The position numbers were made by a program, and so were the translations under genes. Below are positions 22,965 through 30,987 of a stretch of 33,294 nucleotides of DNA, piece by piece. The stretch comes from Lachnospiraceae bacterium UBA7093. GTDB lineage: Bacteria; Bacillota; Clostridia; Lachnospirales; Lachnospiraceae. The notes under the pieces are model-generated. The model ran no database searches, was not told the DNA's origin, and saw nothing but the letters and a program-made list of their open reading frames with translations. The stretch covers positions 1 through 33,294 of the forward strand of contig DKYT01000008.1 in NCBI GenBank assembly GCA_002492465.1, read 5' to 3'. How positions within the stretch are numbered: the stretch's first letter is position 1; each line of letters opens with the position of its first letter.

Positions 22965-24190
22965 ACTTTTTAAGGGACGAAGGACAGAGAAGATTCTTTT
23001 ACGGGCTGGCGGTAATTTTAACGATGGCATCGGTTTTGGCGGCGGCAATATGGTATGCAAACGGGTATCAAATGAAAGGAGCCGTCCTCCGGCATGACCG
23101 GTATGTGGTGTCCTCTCTTTTAGATCAGGGGGTAAGCGAGGCGGTTATTGCAAAAGCCTTTACGGAAAAAGAAATGACGGAAAAAGGAATAAGCCTGCTT
23201 GGACGTATGGGAATCAATGAGGAGACGGAACTGCTATTTATGCCGGCGTTTTTTGAACTGCAGAAGGGAACGGGAATTTTACTTGCCGGTCTCTTCTTCA
23301 TTTTAGGGGTAAGCCTTTTGGGTTTTACAGGAGTGTTTTTGAGGACACGGGAGAAGATTTATGATCGGGCGATCCGGATTACAGAGCAGTTTATGAGAGG
23401 AGATTTTACGGAACATCTTCCCCGGATGGGGGAAGGGTGCCTTTACAGGCTTTTGGGGAAAATTGACGGTCTTGCCAATGGGCTTGCCGCAGGAAAAGAG
23501 GAATCTGTGCGGGCAAAGAATTTTTTGAAGGATACCATTTCCGATATTTCCCATCAGCTGAAAACCCCTCTCGCCGCTCTTGCTATGTACCATGAGATCA
23601 TCGAGGAGGATGCAGGGGACAAAGAGAGTGTGCTTGGATTTACAAAAAAAGCTTCGGCAGCCCTGGAACGGGTGGAAGAATTAATCCAGGCATTGCTTAA
23701 GGTTACCAGGCTGGATGCGGAAGCCGTTATCTTTGAAAAACAGCGGTGGCTTTTGGCGGATGTGGCGGCAAGGGCGGTATCGGAGCTTTTGGTGCGCGCC
23801 GAAGAGGAAGGAAAGGAAATTGTGCTTGCGGGGAAGGAAGAGAGCTGGATTAACTGTGATTTGCAGTGGACCGGCGAGGCAATCGGAAATCTGGTGAAAA
23901 ATGCCCTGGATTATACGGAAAGAGGAGGGCAGATCCAGGTATCCTGGGAAACGCTTTCGGGAGCGGTCAGGGTTTCGGTTGCGGACAATGGAAAGGGAAT
24001 CGAGGAAAAGGATATTTACCATATTTTTAAAAGGTTTTACCGCACTGCAAAAGGAAAAGAAAAAGGGCAGGGAATAGGATTGGGGCTTTCTCTGGCAAAG
24101 TCCATTGTAGAGGGACAGGGGGGAACCCTGTCGGTGCGAAGCAGGGTGGGGGAAGGAACCGAGTTTACAATAATCCTTCCAGAGGAATGA
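22961..24190 (+). CDS. Sensor histidine kinase
   Basis: A 409-residue membrane kinase partner of the preceding regulator. Transmembrane helices at about 12-32 and 103-126 flank an outside loop of about 70 residues. A HAMP-like linker follows, then the HisKA domain with SHQLKTPLAAL (phosphoacceptor His198), and the ATPase domain with N box (LVKNALDYT), G1 box (VADNGKGI), F box (FKRFYR) and G2 box (GQGIGLGLSLAK). The start at 22961 has GGAGG/GGAGG-type sequence just upstream and overlaps the regulator stop. Paired with a MacB/FtsX-type exporter downstream, the set resembles antimicrobial-peptide or cell-envelope stress systems (inference). Confidence 0.92.
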   Translation: MNFLRDEGQRRFFYGLAVILTMASVLAAAIWYANGYQMKGAVLRHDRYVVSSLLDQGVSEAVIAKAFTEKEMTEKGISLLGRMGINEETELLFMPAFFELQKGTGILLAGLFFILGVSLLGFTGVFLRTREKIYDRAIRITEQFMRGDFTEHLPRMGEGCLYRLLGKIDGLANGLAAGKEESVRAKNFLKDTISDISHQLKTPLAALAMYHEIIEEDAGDKESVLGFTKKASAALERVEELIQALLKVTRLDAEAVIFEKQRWLLADVAARAVSELLVRAEEEGKEIVLAGKEESWINCDLQWTGEAIGNLVKNALDYTERGGQIQVSWETLSGAVRVSVADNGKGIEEKDIYHIFKRFYRTAKGKEKGQGIGLGLSLAKSIVEGQGGTLSVRSRVGEGTEFTIILPEE

Positions 24191-24223
24191 GAGGAAGCTT
24201 ACGAAATTGTAAGCTTCCTCTCA
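24188..24223. repeat. Perfect 15-bp inverted repeat at the kinase stop codon
   Basis: TGAGAGGAAGCTTAC pairs with its exact complement across a GAAATT loop. No T tract follows, so it is not a standard intrinsic terminator. It contains GTAAGC on both strands, the same motif that recurs at 24231, so it may be a protein site, an mRNA end stabiliser, or both. Confidence 0.7.
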
Positions 24224-24251
24224 CCTGATTGTAAGCTGGATGCCTTATACT
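24206..24251 (+). promoter_or_regulatory. Activator-type promoter of the ABC exporter with 22-bp spaced direct repeats
   Basis: ATTGTAAGCT occurs at 24206-24215 and again at 24228-24237, 22 bases apart (two helical turns). TATACT at 24246-24251 serves as -10; the -35 position (ACCTGA) is poor. Direct repeats beside a weak -35 are what OmpR-class activators use, and the regulator gene is just upstream. Confidence 0.5.
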
Positions 24252-24285
24252 TTAGAAAAACATAAAACAGGAGGCATCAAAGAAT

Positions 24286-24981
24286 ATGGAAATTTTGAAG
24301 GTGCAGAATTTGAGTAAGGTTTATGGGCAGGGCGAGGGGCAGGTGAAAGCGCTCCGGCAGGTAAGCTTCTCCATGGAGAAGGGAGAGTTTGCCGCAGTGG
24401 TGGGAGAATCCGGCTCCGGAAAGAGCACCCTGCTGAATCTGGTAGGCGGGTTGGATCTGCCTACTCAGGGCAAGGTTTTTCTGGATGGTATGGATCTGTT
24501 TGCGTTGAATGAGAAAGAACGGACCGTTTTCAGAAGAAGAAATATTGGCTTCATTTTTCAGGCGTTTCATTTGATAGAAGAGCTGGACGTGGAACAGAAT
24601 ATTACTTTTCCTCTTTTGCTGGATCACCAAAAGCCTGACAGCCAGAGGCTGGAGGAACTTCTTGGGCTGCTGGGGCTGAAGGAAAGGAGAAAGCATCTGC
24701 CAAGCCAGTTGTCCGGCGGTCAGCAGCAAAGAGTTGCCATTGGACGGGCGCTGATGATGCAGCCTATGCTGATTTTGGCGGATGAACCCACCGGAAATCT
24801 GGATTCTAAAAGCAGCCGGGATGTGATGGAACTGCTGCTTCAGGCGGCAAAACGCTATCAACAGACGATTTTAATGATTACCCATAATAACAATCTGGCG
24901 GCGGATGCGGACAGAGTATTGCGGGTGAGCGACGGTGAGCTTAAGGATATGGGAGGTAAGGCACATGAAAAGTTATCTTGA
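24286..24981 (+). CDS. ABC transporter ATP-binding protein, MacB/LolD type
   Basis: A 231-residue ATPase. Walker A GESGSGKST at 40-48, Q-loop IFQAFHLIEELDV, signature LSGGQQQRVAIGRAL (about 144-158), Walker B LILADEP with TGNLDSK (the TGNLD D-loop is diagnostic of the MacB/LolD/FtsE branch), and switch His in MITHN. It energises the FtsX-type permease encoded next, with which it overlaps by 17 bases. AGGAGG lies 11 bases before the ATG. These transporters move peptides, lipoproteins or signals across the envelope by a mechanotransmission cycle rather than through a central channel. Confidence 0.93.
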   Translation: MEILKVQNLSKVYGQGEGQVKALRQVSFSMEKGEFAAVVGESGSGKSTLLNLVGGLDLPTQGKVFLDGMDLFALNEKERTVFRRRNIGFIFQAFHLIEELDVEQNITFPLLLDHQKPDSQRLEELLGLLGLKERRKHLPSQLSGGQQQRVAIGRALMMQPMLILADEPTGNLDSKSSRDVMELLLQAAKRYQQTILMITHNNNLAADADRVLRVSDGELKDMGGKAHEKLS

Positions 24982-27313
24982 CCTGGTACCCATATCCCAG
25001 AAGGTGAACAGAAGGCAAAGCCGTATGGTTCGGATTTGTATTATTTTAAGCGTGTTTCTTATAACGTCTATTTTTGGTATGGCGGATATGGAGATACGCA
25101 GCCAGAATGCCCAGGCAAAAATAAATTATGGAGAATGGCATGCGGGATTTCGCAGCATCAGCGATGATGAGGCGGCATTGATCAGCCTAAGACCCAAGGT
25201 GCTTGCCGCCACCCGGTATGATACTTTAAATTACAGGCTTACCATGCATTATCAGGTGGAGGGAGTGGAAACGGTTATCCTGGGAACTGATGAAACGGCA
25301 TTGGATATTTTTCCCACAGCGCAGCTTGTAGAGGGAAGTTTTCCCCAGGAGGAGGGAGGCGTGGTGATTGACCAAAATATGAGGGAAAGACTTTCCCTTA
25401 AATTGGGGGATGAGATTTCCCTTATGACGCCTGAGGGCAGCGAAAGGATTTATCATATAACCGGATTTTGGGGACAGTTCCCAATGCTTGCCGAGAAAGA
25501 CGTTTTTGGTCTTGCTCTCAGGACGGAGGACTTCAGAAAATTGTCCATGGAGGGATCGGAGGATAACTATGATTCCTATTTATATGTGAAATTTTCTCCC
25601 AGATGTAACATCCAGAAGGAAATCAAAGAAATACAGAAGCAGTTTCAAATCCCGGAGGAGAGGGTGAGTAAAAACAACTTGCTGCTTGCAACCATAGGGC
25701 AGAGCCAGGATGCAAGTATGATGGCAATTTACTGGGTTGCCCTGGGGCTTGCCCTTTTGGTTGCCGTTGCGGGCATTTTAATGATAGCGGGCAGCTTAAA
25801 CAGCAATGTGGCGCAGCGCACCGTATTTTTTGGAATGCTTCGCTGTCTGGGAGCTTCCCAAAAGCAGGTGATCCGTTTTGTCAGAAAAGAAGCGTTGTAT
25901 TGGTGTAGATTGGCTGTGCCGGCAGGGGCTTTGCTGGGAACGGCGATGGTCTGGATTTTGAGCGCGCTGCTGCGGGCGTTAAGTCCCAGTTATTTTAGCG
26001 GAATGCCTTATTTTGGAATCAGCTTGATTGGAATTTTTGCAGGCAGTGTGATCGGTGTGCTTACCGCCTCTCTTGCGGCGTTAAGCCCTGCCAGGAAAGC
26101 CGCTTCGATATCTCCTCTTGTTGCCGTATCGGGAAATGCTTCCCAACGGAAAAAAATGAAAAAAGCGGCAAATACGCGTTTGTATGGAATAGAAACGGGG
26201 CTGGGCGTTCACCATGCGTTGGAAAATCGTAAAAATTTTATTTTAATGACCTGCTCTTTTGCCTTTAGCATGATTCTTTTTTTAACTTTTTCGGTAACGG
26301 TTGATTTTATGAAGCATGCGGTAAATCCTTTGAAACCCAGCGCGCCGGATGTTTCCGTTATCAGCGCAGACAATTCCTGTTCCATAGACAGAAATCTGAG
26401 TCAGGAGCTGATGTCCATAGAGGGAGTGAAACACGCATATGGACGAAGCTTTGCCTATGATGTGCCCATTCGGACACAGACAGGAGAAAGGCAGGCATAT
26501 CTGATATCCTACGAAAACTTTCAGATGGAATGGGCAAAGGATGCATTGATTGAAGGTTCTCTTTCGGAGGTGGCGGAGGGAGAGGCGGTTCTGGCAGTTT
26601 ATCGTGGAGAACGCCCCCTGGCAGCAGGGGAGGAAATCACAATGGACTTTGAGGGACGGGAATTCCCTCTGAAGGTTGCAGGCGTTTTAAGCGACTGTCC
26701 ATTTCAAGCGTCGGAGGGGCAGGATCTCCTGATCTGTTCCGAGGATACCTTTGCAAATTTGACAGGTGAGAAGGCGTACACCATTGTAGACGTCCAATTG
26801 ACCCGAGATGTCGGGAGCGATGTAATTCAGAAGATACGCGCTTTAGGAGGGGAAAACACGGCTTTTTCCGACAGACATCTGAACAACGAGGAGGTAAAGG
26901 GCGCCACCTGGTCTCTCAGGCTTTTCATTTATGGATTCCTGGGGGTAATCATATTGATCTCCGCTTTTCACATTATGAACAGCATTGCCATGAGCGTGTC
27001 GGCAAGGATTCAGCAATATGGCGCTATGCGCGCCGTGGGCATGGACAGTGGGCAGATGCTGAAGATGGTGGCGGCGGAGGCGGTCACTTATGGAATATGG
27101 GGTGTGGTAATTGGCTGTGGATTGGGACTGCCTTTAAACCGGCTGTGCTTTGAGAAGTTAATTACATTCCGCTGGGGAACGGAGTGGCGTTTTCCCCTGA
27201 TGCAGCTGTGCGTGATGATAGCGGTGATTTTTTGTTCTCTTGCCTTTGCCGTTTACAGTCCGGCAAAAAGGATTCGGGATCTGTCAGTGGTAGACACCAT
27301 TTCCGGCAGATGA
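24965..27313 (+). CDS. FtsX/MacB-family ABC transporter permease
   Basis: A 782-residue permease with a duplicated FtsX architecture. A first helix (VRICIILSVFLITSIFGMAD) precedes an extracellular domain (about 45-235). Then come three helices with IYWVALGLALLVAVAGILMIAGSL, a cytoplasmic SSxxVAQRTVFFGMLRCLGAS-like coupling region, and AALSPARKAASISPLVAVSG. The second half repeats this: a helix at about 422-440, an outside domain, then helices with YGAMRAVGMDSGQM and SPAKRIRDLSVVDTI at the end. The start at 24965 has GGGAGGT 7 bases upstream; it overlaps the ATPase. The layout matches bacitracin/antimicrobial-peptide-type (Vex or Bce-like) exporters, but the substrate is unknown. Confidence 0.9.
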   Translation: MKSYLDLVPISQKVNRRQSRMVRICIILSVFLITSIFGMADMEIRSQNAQAKINYGEWHAGFRSISDDEAALISLRPKVLAATRYDTLNYRLTMHYQVEGVETVILGTDETALDIFPTAQLVEGSFPQEEGGVVIDQNMRERLSLKLGDEISLMTPEGSERIYHITGFWGQFPMLAEKDVFGLALRTEDFRKLSMEGSEDNYDSYLYVKFSPRCNIQKEIKEIQKQFQIPEERVSKNNLLLATIGQSQDASMMAIYWVALGLALLVAVAGILMIAGSLNSNVAQRTVFFGMLRCLGASQKQVIRFVRKEALYWCRLAVPAGALLGTAMVWILSALLRALSPSYFSGMPYFGISLIGIFAGSVIGVLTASLAALSPARKAASISPLVAVSGNASQRKKMKKAANTRLYGIETGLGVHHALENRKNFILMTCSFAFSMILFLTFSVTVDFMKHAVNPLKPSAPDVSVISADNSCSIDRNLSQELMSIEGVKHAYGRSFAYDVPIRTQTGERQAYLISYENFQMEWAKDALIEGSLSEVAEGEAVLAVYRGERPLAAGEEITMDFEGREFPLKVAGVLSDCPFQASEGQDLLICSEDTFANLTGEKAYTIVDVQLTRDVGSDVIQKIRALGGENTAFSDRHLNNEEVKGATWSLRLFIYGFLGVIILISAFHIMNSIAMSVSARIQQYGAMRAVGMDSGQMLKMVAAEAVTYGIWGVVIGCGLGLPLNRLCFEKLITFRWGTEWRFPLMQLCVMIAVIFCSLAFAVYSPAKRIRDLSVVDTISGR

Positions 27314-27333
27314 GCCAGACATTATATTTCATA

Positions 27334-27377
27334 AAAAACGCCGCCGGAAGCTGTGAAAAGCCCCGGCGGCATTTTAA
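27334..27377. terminator. Bidirectional terminator between the ABC permease and the MFS transporter
   Basis: GCCGCCGG (27340-27347) pairs with CCGGCGGC (27363-27370). ATTTTAA follows on the plus side, and the reverse strand reads into a longer T run (A tract at 27334-27338). It serves two convergent genes and is stronger in the reverse direction. Confidence 0.75.
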
Positions 27378-27396
27378 GAGCAATGCTGTAAGAAGT

Positions 27397-28719
27397 CTAT
27401 TTTTCTTTTTTCTTTCTGCCAACCATGGTAAAGCAGATCACAGCGGCTACAATGTAAAGCACGAGGGTTACATAGAGCACCATCTGATAACCGGTAGGGT
27501 TCACGGTAATGATCTCCGTGCTTCCGTCTGCAAGGGCATGGGAAAGTTCCACCTCTGAACCGAAATGTTTCACAATGAAGGAAGCCATCTGGTTTCCGGT
27601 AAGTCCGGCAAATGCCCATGCGGAAAGGGTAATGCCATGGATGGCGCTGATATTTTTCATGCCATAGTGGTCGGAAAGGAGCGTAGGCACGTTACTGAAG
27701 CCTCCGCCGTAGCCTGCATTTACCACAAACAGCAGGATCAGTACCAGAATCATAAAGAAGGTATTCTGCCCCATATTGGTAATGCCCTGGGTCAGAATTA
27801 CAAGCCCTGTAGCGGCAATGGAGAGAATGAAAATAATCTTGTAAATGGTATTTCTATCCTTAAAGGTATCAGCCCACGCGGAAAATCCAAGACGACCGCC
27901 TGCGTTGAAAACGGCGGTGACGGAGGAAAGGATTCCTACCATTCCCACAAGCCCGATACATTTGATGATCATTTTTTCCTGGGAGATCAGGGCAAGCCCG
28001 CAGGTGATGTTGAGATAGAACATAAGCCAGATGCCGATAAAGGTAACGGGCTTTTCTTTGATCACGTCGATGGCGCGGGCTCCCTTTTCGGTGGAAGCAG
28101 GCTCATGCCATCCGGCAGGCTTGGCAAGAAGGAGATGTCCTACAAACATCATCACAAAATAAACCACTGCAAGGATTAAGAACATCTTGTAAATGCCGCC
28201 TTCTCCCAGAGAATCCAGCAGAGACTGCATGATAGGGCTGGCGATTGCTTTTGCAGCGCCGAAGCCTGCAACGGCAAGTCCGGTGGCAAGTCCTTTCCGG
28301 TCTTCAAACCAGAGCATCAGAGTTTTAACCGGGGAAAGATAACCGGTTCCCAGACCAATTCCCATGATAAAGCCATAGCACACATAGATACCCAGCAGAG
28401 CAAGGATGCTGCCCGGGTGAGCGCCGCCGTACCAGATAAAGAGCCCGGTGCCTGCCATTCCAAGGGCGAAGCAGATAGCGGCAATAAGGGAGGATTTGTG
28501 AATATCCTTTTCTACAATGTTACCAAGGAAGGCGGCAGACATGCCAAGAAAGAAAATGGCAAAGCTAAACGCCCATTCCGTAGCACCCTTGGAGAAGCCG
28601 ATATAATCTGCAATCTCCTGGCTGAAAATCGACCAACAGTAAACAGTACCAATGCTGCAGTGGAGCAGTAAGGCGGGTATTGCAGCTCTTACCCATTTGT
28701 TTTGTTTTAAATTTTCCAT
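27397..28719 (-). CDS. MFS transporter, oxalate/formate antiporter (OFA) family
   Basis: A 440-residue, 12-helix major facilitator. The start (VRAAIPALLLHCSIGTVYCWSIF) and the segment GIGLGTGYLSPVKTLMLWFEDRKGLATGLAVAGFGAA are characteristic of the OFA group, with a conserved motif-A-like loop between helices 2 and 3 and NAGYGGGFSNVPTLLSDHYG in the second half. Named members exchange oxalate and formate, but many relatives carry other monocarboxylates, so the substrate is not fixed. The ATG at 28719 is preferred; a GTG at 28731 (four residues longer) touches AAGGAAA too closely. Its own promoter lies at 28775-28803, divergent from the aspS leader. Confidence 0.87.
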   Translation of the reverse strand: MENLKQNKWVRAAIPALLLHCSIGTVYCWSIFSQEIADYIGFSKGATEWAFSFAIFFLGMSAAFLGNIVEKDIHKSSLIAAICFALGMAGTGLFIWYGGAHPGSILALLGIYVCYGFIMGIGLGTGYLSPVKTLMLWFEDRKGLATGLAVAGFGAAKAIASPIMQSLLDSLGEGGIYKMFLILAVVYFVMMFVGHLLLAKPAGWHEPASTEKGARAIDVIKEKPVTFIGIWLMFYLNITCGLALISQEKMIIKCIGLVGMVGILSSVTAVFNAGGRLGFSAWADTFKDRNTIYKIIFILSIAATGLVILTQGITNMGQNTFFMILVLILLFVVNAGYGGGFSNVPTLLSDHYGMKNISAIHGITLSAWAFAGLTGNQMASFIVKHFGSEVELSHALADGSTEIITVNPTGYQMVLYVTLVLYIVAAVICFTMVGRKKKEK

Positions 28720-28774
28720 GTTGTAACTCACTTTCCTTTATGTATTGTTAACAGAACATTAAATTCCGCTTCTT

Positions 28775-28803
28775 ATTATACATTAGCAAGCGTTATTTTC
28801 CAA
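28775..28803 (-). promoter_or_regulatory. Promoter of the OFA transporter gene
   Basis: On the reverse strand TTGGAA (28803-28798), 17-base spacer, TATAAT (28780-28775). The leader of about 50 bases contains the palindrome TGTTAACA near 28745-28752. Confidence 0.75.
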
Positions 28804-28844
28804 GGGGTTTTGGAAACTTATCTACAATAGAAAGGAAATTCAAA

Positions 28845-28873
28845 TTGACAAATCCGGCTTTCTACATTATGAT
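28845..28873 (+). promoter_or_regulatory. Promoter of the T-box/aspS transcript
   Basis: TTGACA at 28845-28850 and TATGAT at 28868-28873 with a 17-base spacer; transcription would begin near 28880, just before Stem I of the T-box. Confidence 0.85.
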
Positions 28874-28879
28874 ATCAGT

Positions 28880-29097
28880 GTAATCGGCGAAGACGAAGAC
28901 CAGTAGCATGAAAGATCGCTTCCAGAGAGCCGGGAGGGTGGAAAGCCGGCAGAATGAGTTCATGTGAATAACAACTTTACCAGCTGTAATTGGAAATGGG
29001 TTAAGGGACTGCGTAGGCAGTAAATCAGGTGGCACCGCGGATTTGCAGGTTATGAAATTCGTCCTGGATTGATTGAGTTCAATTCGGGATTTTTTTT
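28880..29097 (+). ncRNA. T-box leader riboswitch of aspS with an asparagine (AAC) specifier
   Basis: A transcription-attenuation T-box. The T-box sequence AGGTGGCACCGCGG is at 29027-29040; its TGGC would pair with the NCCA end of an uncharged tRNA with discriminator G. In Stem I, CATGAA (28908-28913) pairs with TTCATG (28959-28964). The AGTA S-turn motif lies on the 5' side of the loop (28903-28906) and GAA-T-AAC-A (28966-28973) on the 3' side. This is the GAA-N-codon-A arrangement of characterised T-boxes such as glyQS, so the specifier is AAC (Asn, 28970-28972), not an Asp codon. The distal AGAGAG and GGGTGGAAA loops are also present. The terminator at 29062-29097 is the switch. Confidence 0.9.
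29062..29097 (+). terminator. T-box attenuator terminator
   Basis: An 11-bp stem, TCCTGGATTGA (29062-29072) with TCAATTCGGGA (29079-29089), with a 6-base loop, followed by T8. It would form when the tRNA is charged. Confidence 0.88.
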
Positions 29098-29145
29098 ATA
29101 TAAAGAGGAAATGCTGTAACTGTAGTTGGAGAAATGGAGGAGAAT

Positions 29146-30897
29146 ATGGAATTATCAACATTGTATCGTGAACGTACTTTGAATCAGATTTCCGAGAGCG
29201 ATATCGGAAAGGAAATGAAGGTTGCGGGATGGGTGGAAAATATCCGCGACCATGGCGGCGTATCGTTTATTGACCTGAGGGATATGTACGGCGTGCTCCA
29301 GATTGTAATGCGGGATACTTCTTTATTGAAAGGAATTAATAAGGAGGACTGCATCAGCATTCAGGGAGAAATTGAAAAGAGAGACGAGGAGACCTACAAT
29401 CCCAAGATTCCTACGGGAACCATTGAGCTGGAGGCGCACAGTGTGGAGGTACTGGGAAAGGTATACCGGCAGTTGCCCTTTGAGGTTGCCACTTCCAAGG
29501 AGATCAGAGAAGATCTGCGTTTGAAGTATCGTTTCCTTGACCTGAGAAACCGCAAGGTGATGGACAATATGATCTTCCGCTCCAATGTGATTCGTTTTCT
29601 GCGTGAAAAAATGACGGAGATGGGCTTTATGGAGGTACAGACGCCGATTCTCTGCGCATCCTCGCCGGAAGGAGCGAGGGATTATATCGTGCCTTCCAGA
29701 CATTATAAAGGAAAATTCTATGCCCTTCCCCAGGCGCCTCAGCAGTATAAGCAGCTGCTTATGGTATCGGGGGTAGATAAGTATTTTCAGATTGCCCCCT
29801 GCTTTCGAGATGAGGACGCAAGGGCGGATCGTTCCCCCGGTGAATTTTATCAGCTGGATTTTGAGATGAGCTTTGCCACCCAGGAGGATGTGTTCCGCGT
29901 AGGCGAAGAGGTTTTGACGGCGACCTTTGAAAAGTTTGCGCCGGAGGGCTATGAGGTGACGAAAGCGCCTTATCCTGTGATCAGCTATAAGCAGGCGATG
30001 CTGGAATTCGGTTCCGATAAGCCGGACCTTAGGAATCCCCTGCGCATTATCGACTTATCCGAGTTTTTCAACCGCTGTACCTTTAAGCCTTTTCAGAATA
30101 AGACCGTAAGGGCGATCAAGATCCACGGACACCAGTCCAAGGGCTTCCATGAGAAGATGTTAAAGTTTGCCACAGAGATCGGTATGGGCGGACTTGGATA
30201 TCTGGAGGTACAGGAGGATTTGTCCTACAAGGGACCTATCGACAAGTTTATTCCCGATGAGTTGAAAGGGGAGATGAGAGAGCTTGCAGGGCTGGAAAAG
30301 GAAGATACGATTTTCTTTATTGCAGATAAGGAGGAGCGTGCGGCAAGCTTTGCGGGACAGATCCGCAATGAGCTGGGAAAGCGTCTTGACATTTGTGAAA
30401 AGAACGCGTACCGCTTCTGCTTTATCAATGATTTCCCTATGTTCGAGAAGGATGAGGAAACCAAGAAGATTGGCTTTACCCACAATCCTTTTTCCATGCC
30501 TCAGGGCGGTTTGGAAGCGTTAAATACAAAGAATCCTCTGGAGATTTTGGCTTATCAGTACGATATCGTCTGCAACGGCGTGGAGTTATCCTCCGGTGCG
30601 GTACGTAATCATAACCTGGACATCATGGTGAAGGCGTTTGAAATTGCCGGATACGATGAAGAGGTGCTGAAGCAGAAATTCGGCGCTCTCTATAATGCAT
30701 TCCAGTTTGGCGCGCCTCCCCATGCGGGAATGGCTCCCGGAGTGGATCGTATGATTATGCTTCTTAGAAATGAGGAAAATATCAGGGAAATTATTCCCTT
30801 CCCTATGAGCGGAACGGCGCAGGATCTCATGTGCGGCGCACCCAATGAGGTGACGGAGCAGCAGCTGCGTGAGGTGCATATTAAAGTGAGACAGTAA
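29146..30897 (+). CDS. aspS: Aspartyl-tRNA synthetase (probably non-discriminating Asp/Asn)
   Basis: A 583-residue bacterial-type class IIb synthetase. The N-terminal OB fold binds the anticodon (VAGWVENIRDHGGVSFIDLRD), motif 2 is FRDEDARADRSPGEFYQLDFEMSF, the bacterial GAD insertion domain spans about 290-410 (DTIFFIADKEERAASFAG), and motif 3 is GMAPGVDRMIMLL. His at the RDHG position matches bacterial AspRSs that charge both tRNA-Asp and tRNA-Asn, where E. coli's discriminating enzyme has Leu (RDLG). With an AAC-specified T-box this argues for Asp-tRNA-Asn synthesis and later amidation by GatCAB. The start at 29146 has GGAGG 5 bases upstream; ATG at 29134 is an alternative that overlaps this site. 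Confidence 0.95.
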   Translation: MELSTLYRERTLNQISESDIGKEMKVAGWVENIRDHGGVSFIDLRDMYGVLQIVMRDTSLLKGINKEDCISIQGEIEKRDEETYNPKIPTGTIELEAHSVEVLGKVYRQLPFEVATSKEIREDLRLKYRFLDLRNRKVMDNMIFRSNVIRFLREKMTEMGFMEVQTPILCASSPEGARDYIVPSRHYKGKFYALPQAPQQYKQLLMVSGVDKYFQIAPCFRDEDARADRSPGEFYQLDFEMSFATQEDVFRVGEEVLTATFEKFAPEGYEVTKAPYPVISYKQAMLEFGSDKPDLRNPLRIIDLSEFFNRCTFKPFQNKTVRAIKIHGHQSKGFHEKMLKFATEIGMGGLGYLEVQEDLSYKGPIDKFIPDELKGEMRELAGLEKEDTIFFIADKEERAASFAGQIRNELGKRLDICEKNAYRFCFINDFPMFEKDEETKKIGFTHNPFSMPQGGLEALNTKNPLEILAYQYDIVCNGVELSSGAVRNHNLDIMVKAFEIAGYDEEVLKQKFGALYNAFQFGAPPHAGMAPGVDRMIMLLRNEENIREIIPFPMSGTAQDLMCGAPNEVTEQQLREVHIKVRQ

Positions 30898-30910
30898 ATA
30901 GTAAAGAAAA

Positions 30911-30952
30911 AGCGGCGGATGTCATGTAGAATGTGACATCCGCTGCTTTTTT
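30911..30952. terminator. Bidirectional terminator between aspS and the LysR gene
   Basis: A 14-bp stem (AGCGGCGGATGTCA at 30911-30924 with TGACATCCGCTGCT at 30934-30947, one G-U pair), a 9-base loop, T6 after it and an A run before it. It serves both convergent genes. Confidence 0.88.
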
Positions 30953-30987
30953 GATGCAGAAAAGTAAAAAGCAGAAATTGGTCCCTT

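Noticed and set aside
27565..28179. Forward frame of 204 codons antisense to the MFS transporter
   Set aside because: His/Gly/Lys-rich shadow of a well-supported membrane protein gene.
28744..28765. Possible Rex-type site (TTGTTAA...) in the MFS leader
   Set aside because: Only one half-site matches; the second half does not fit TTAACAA.
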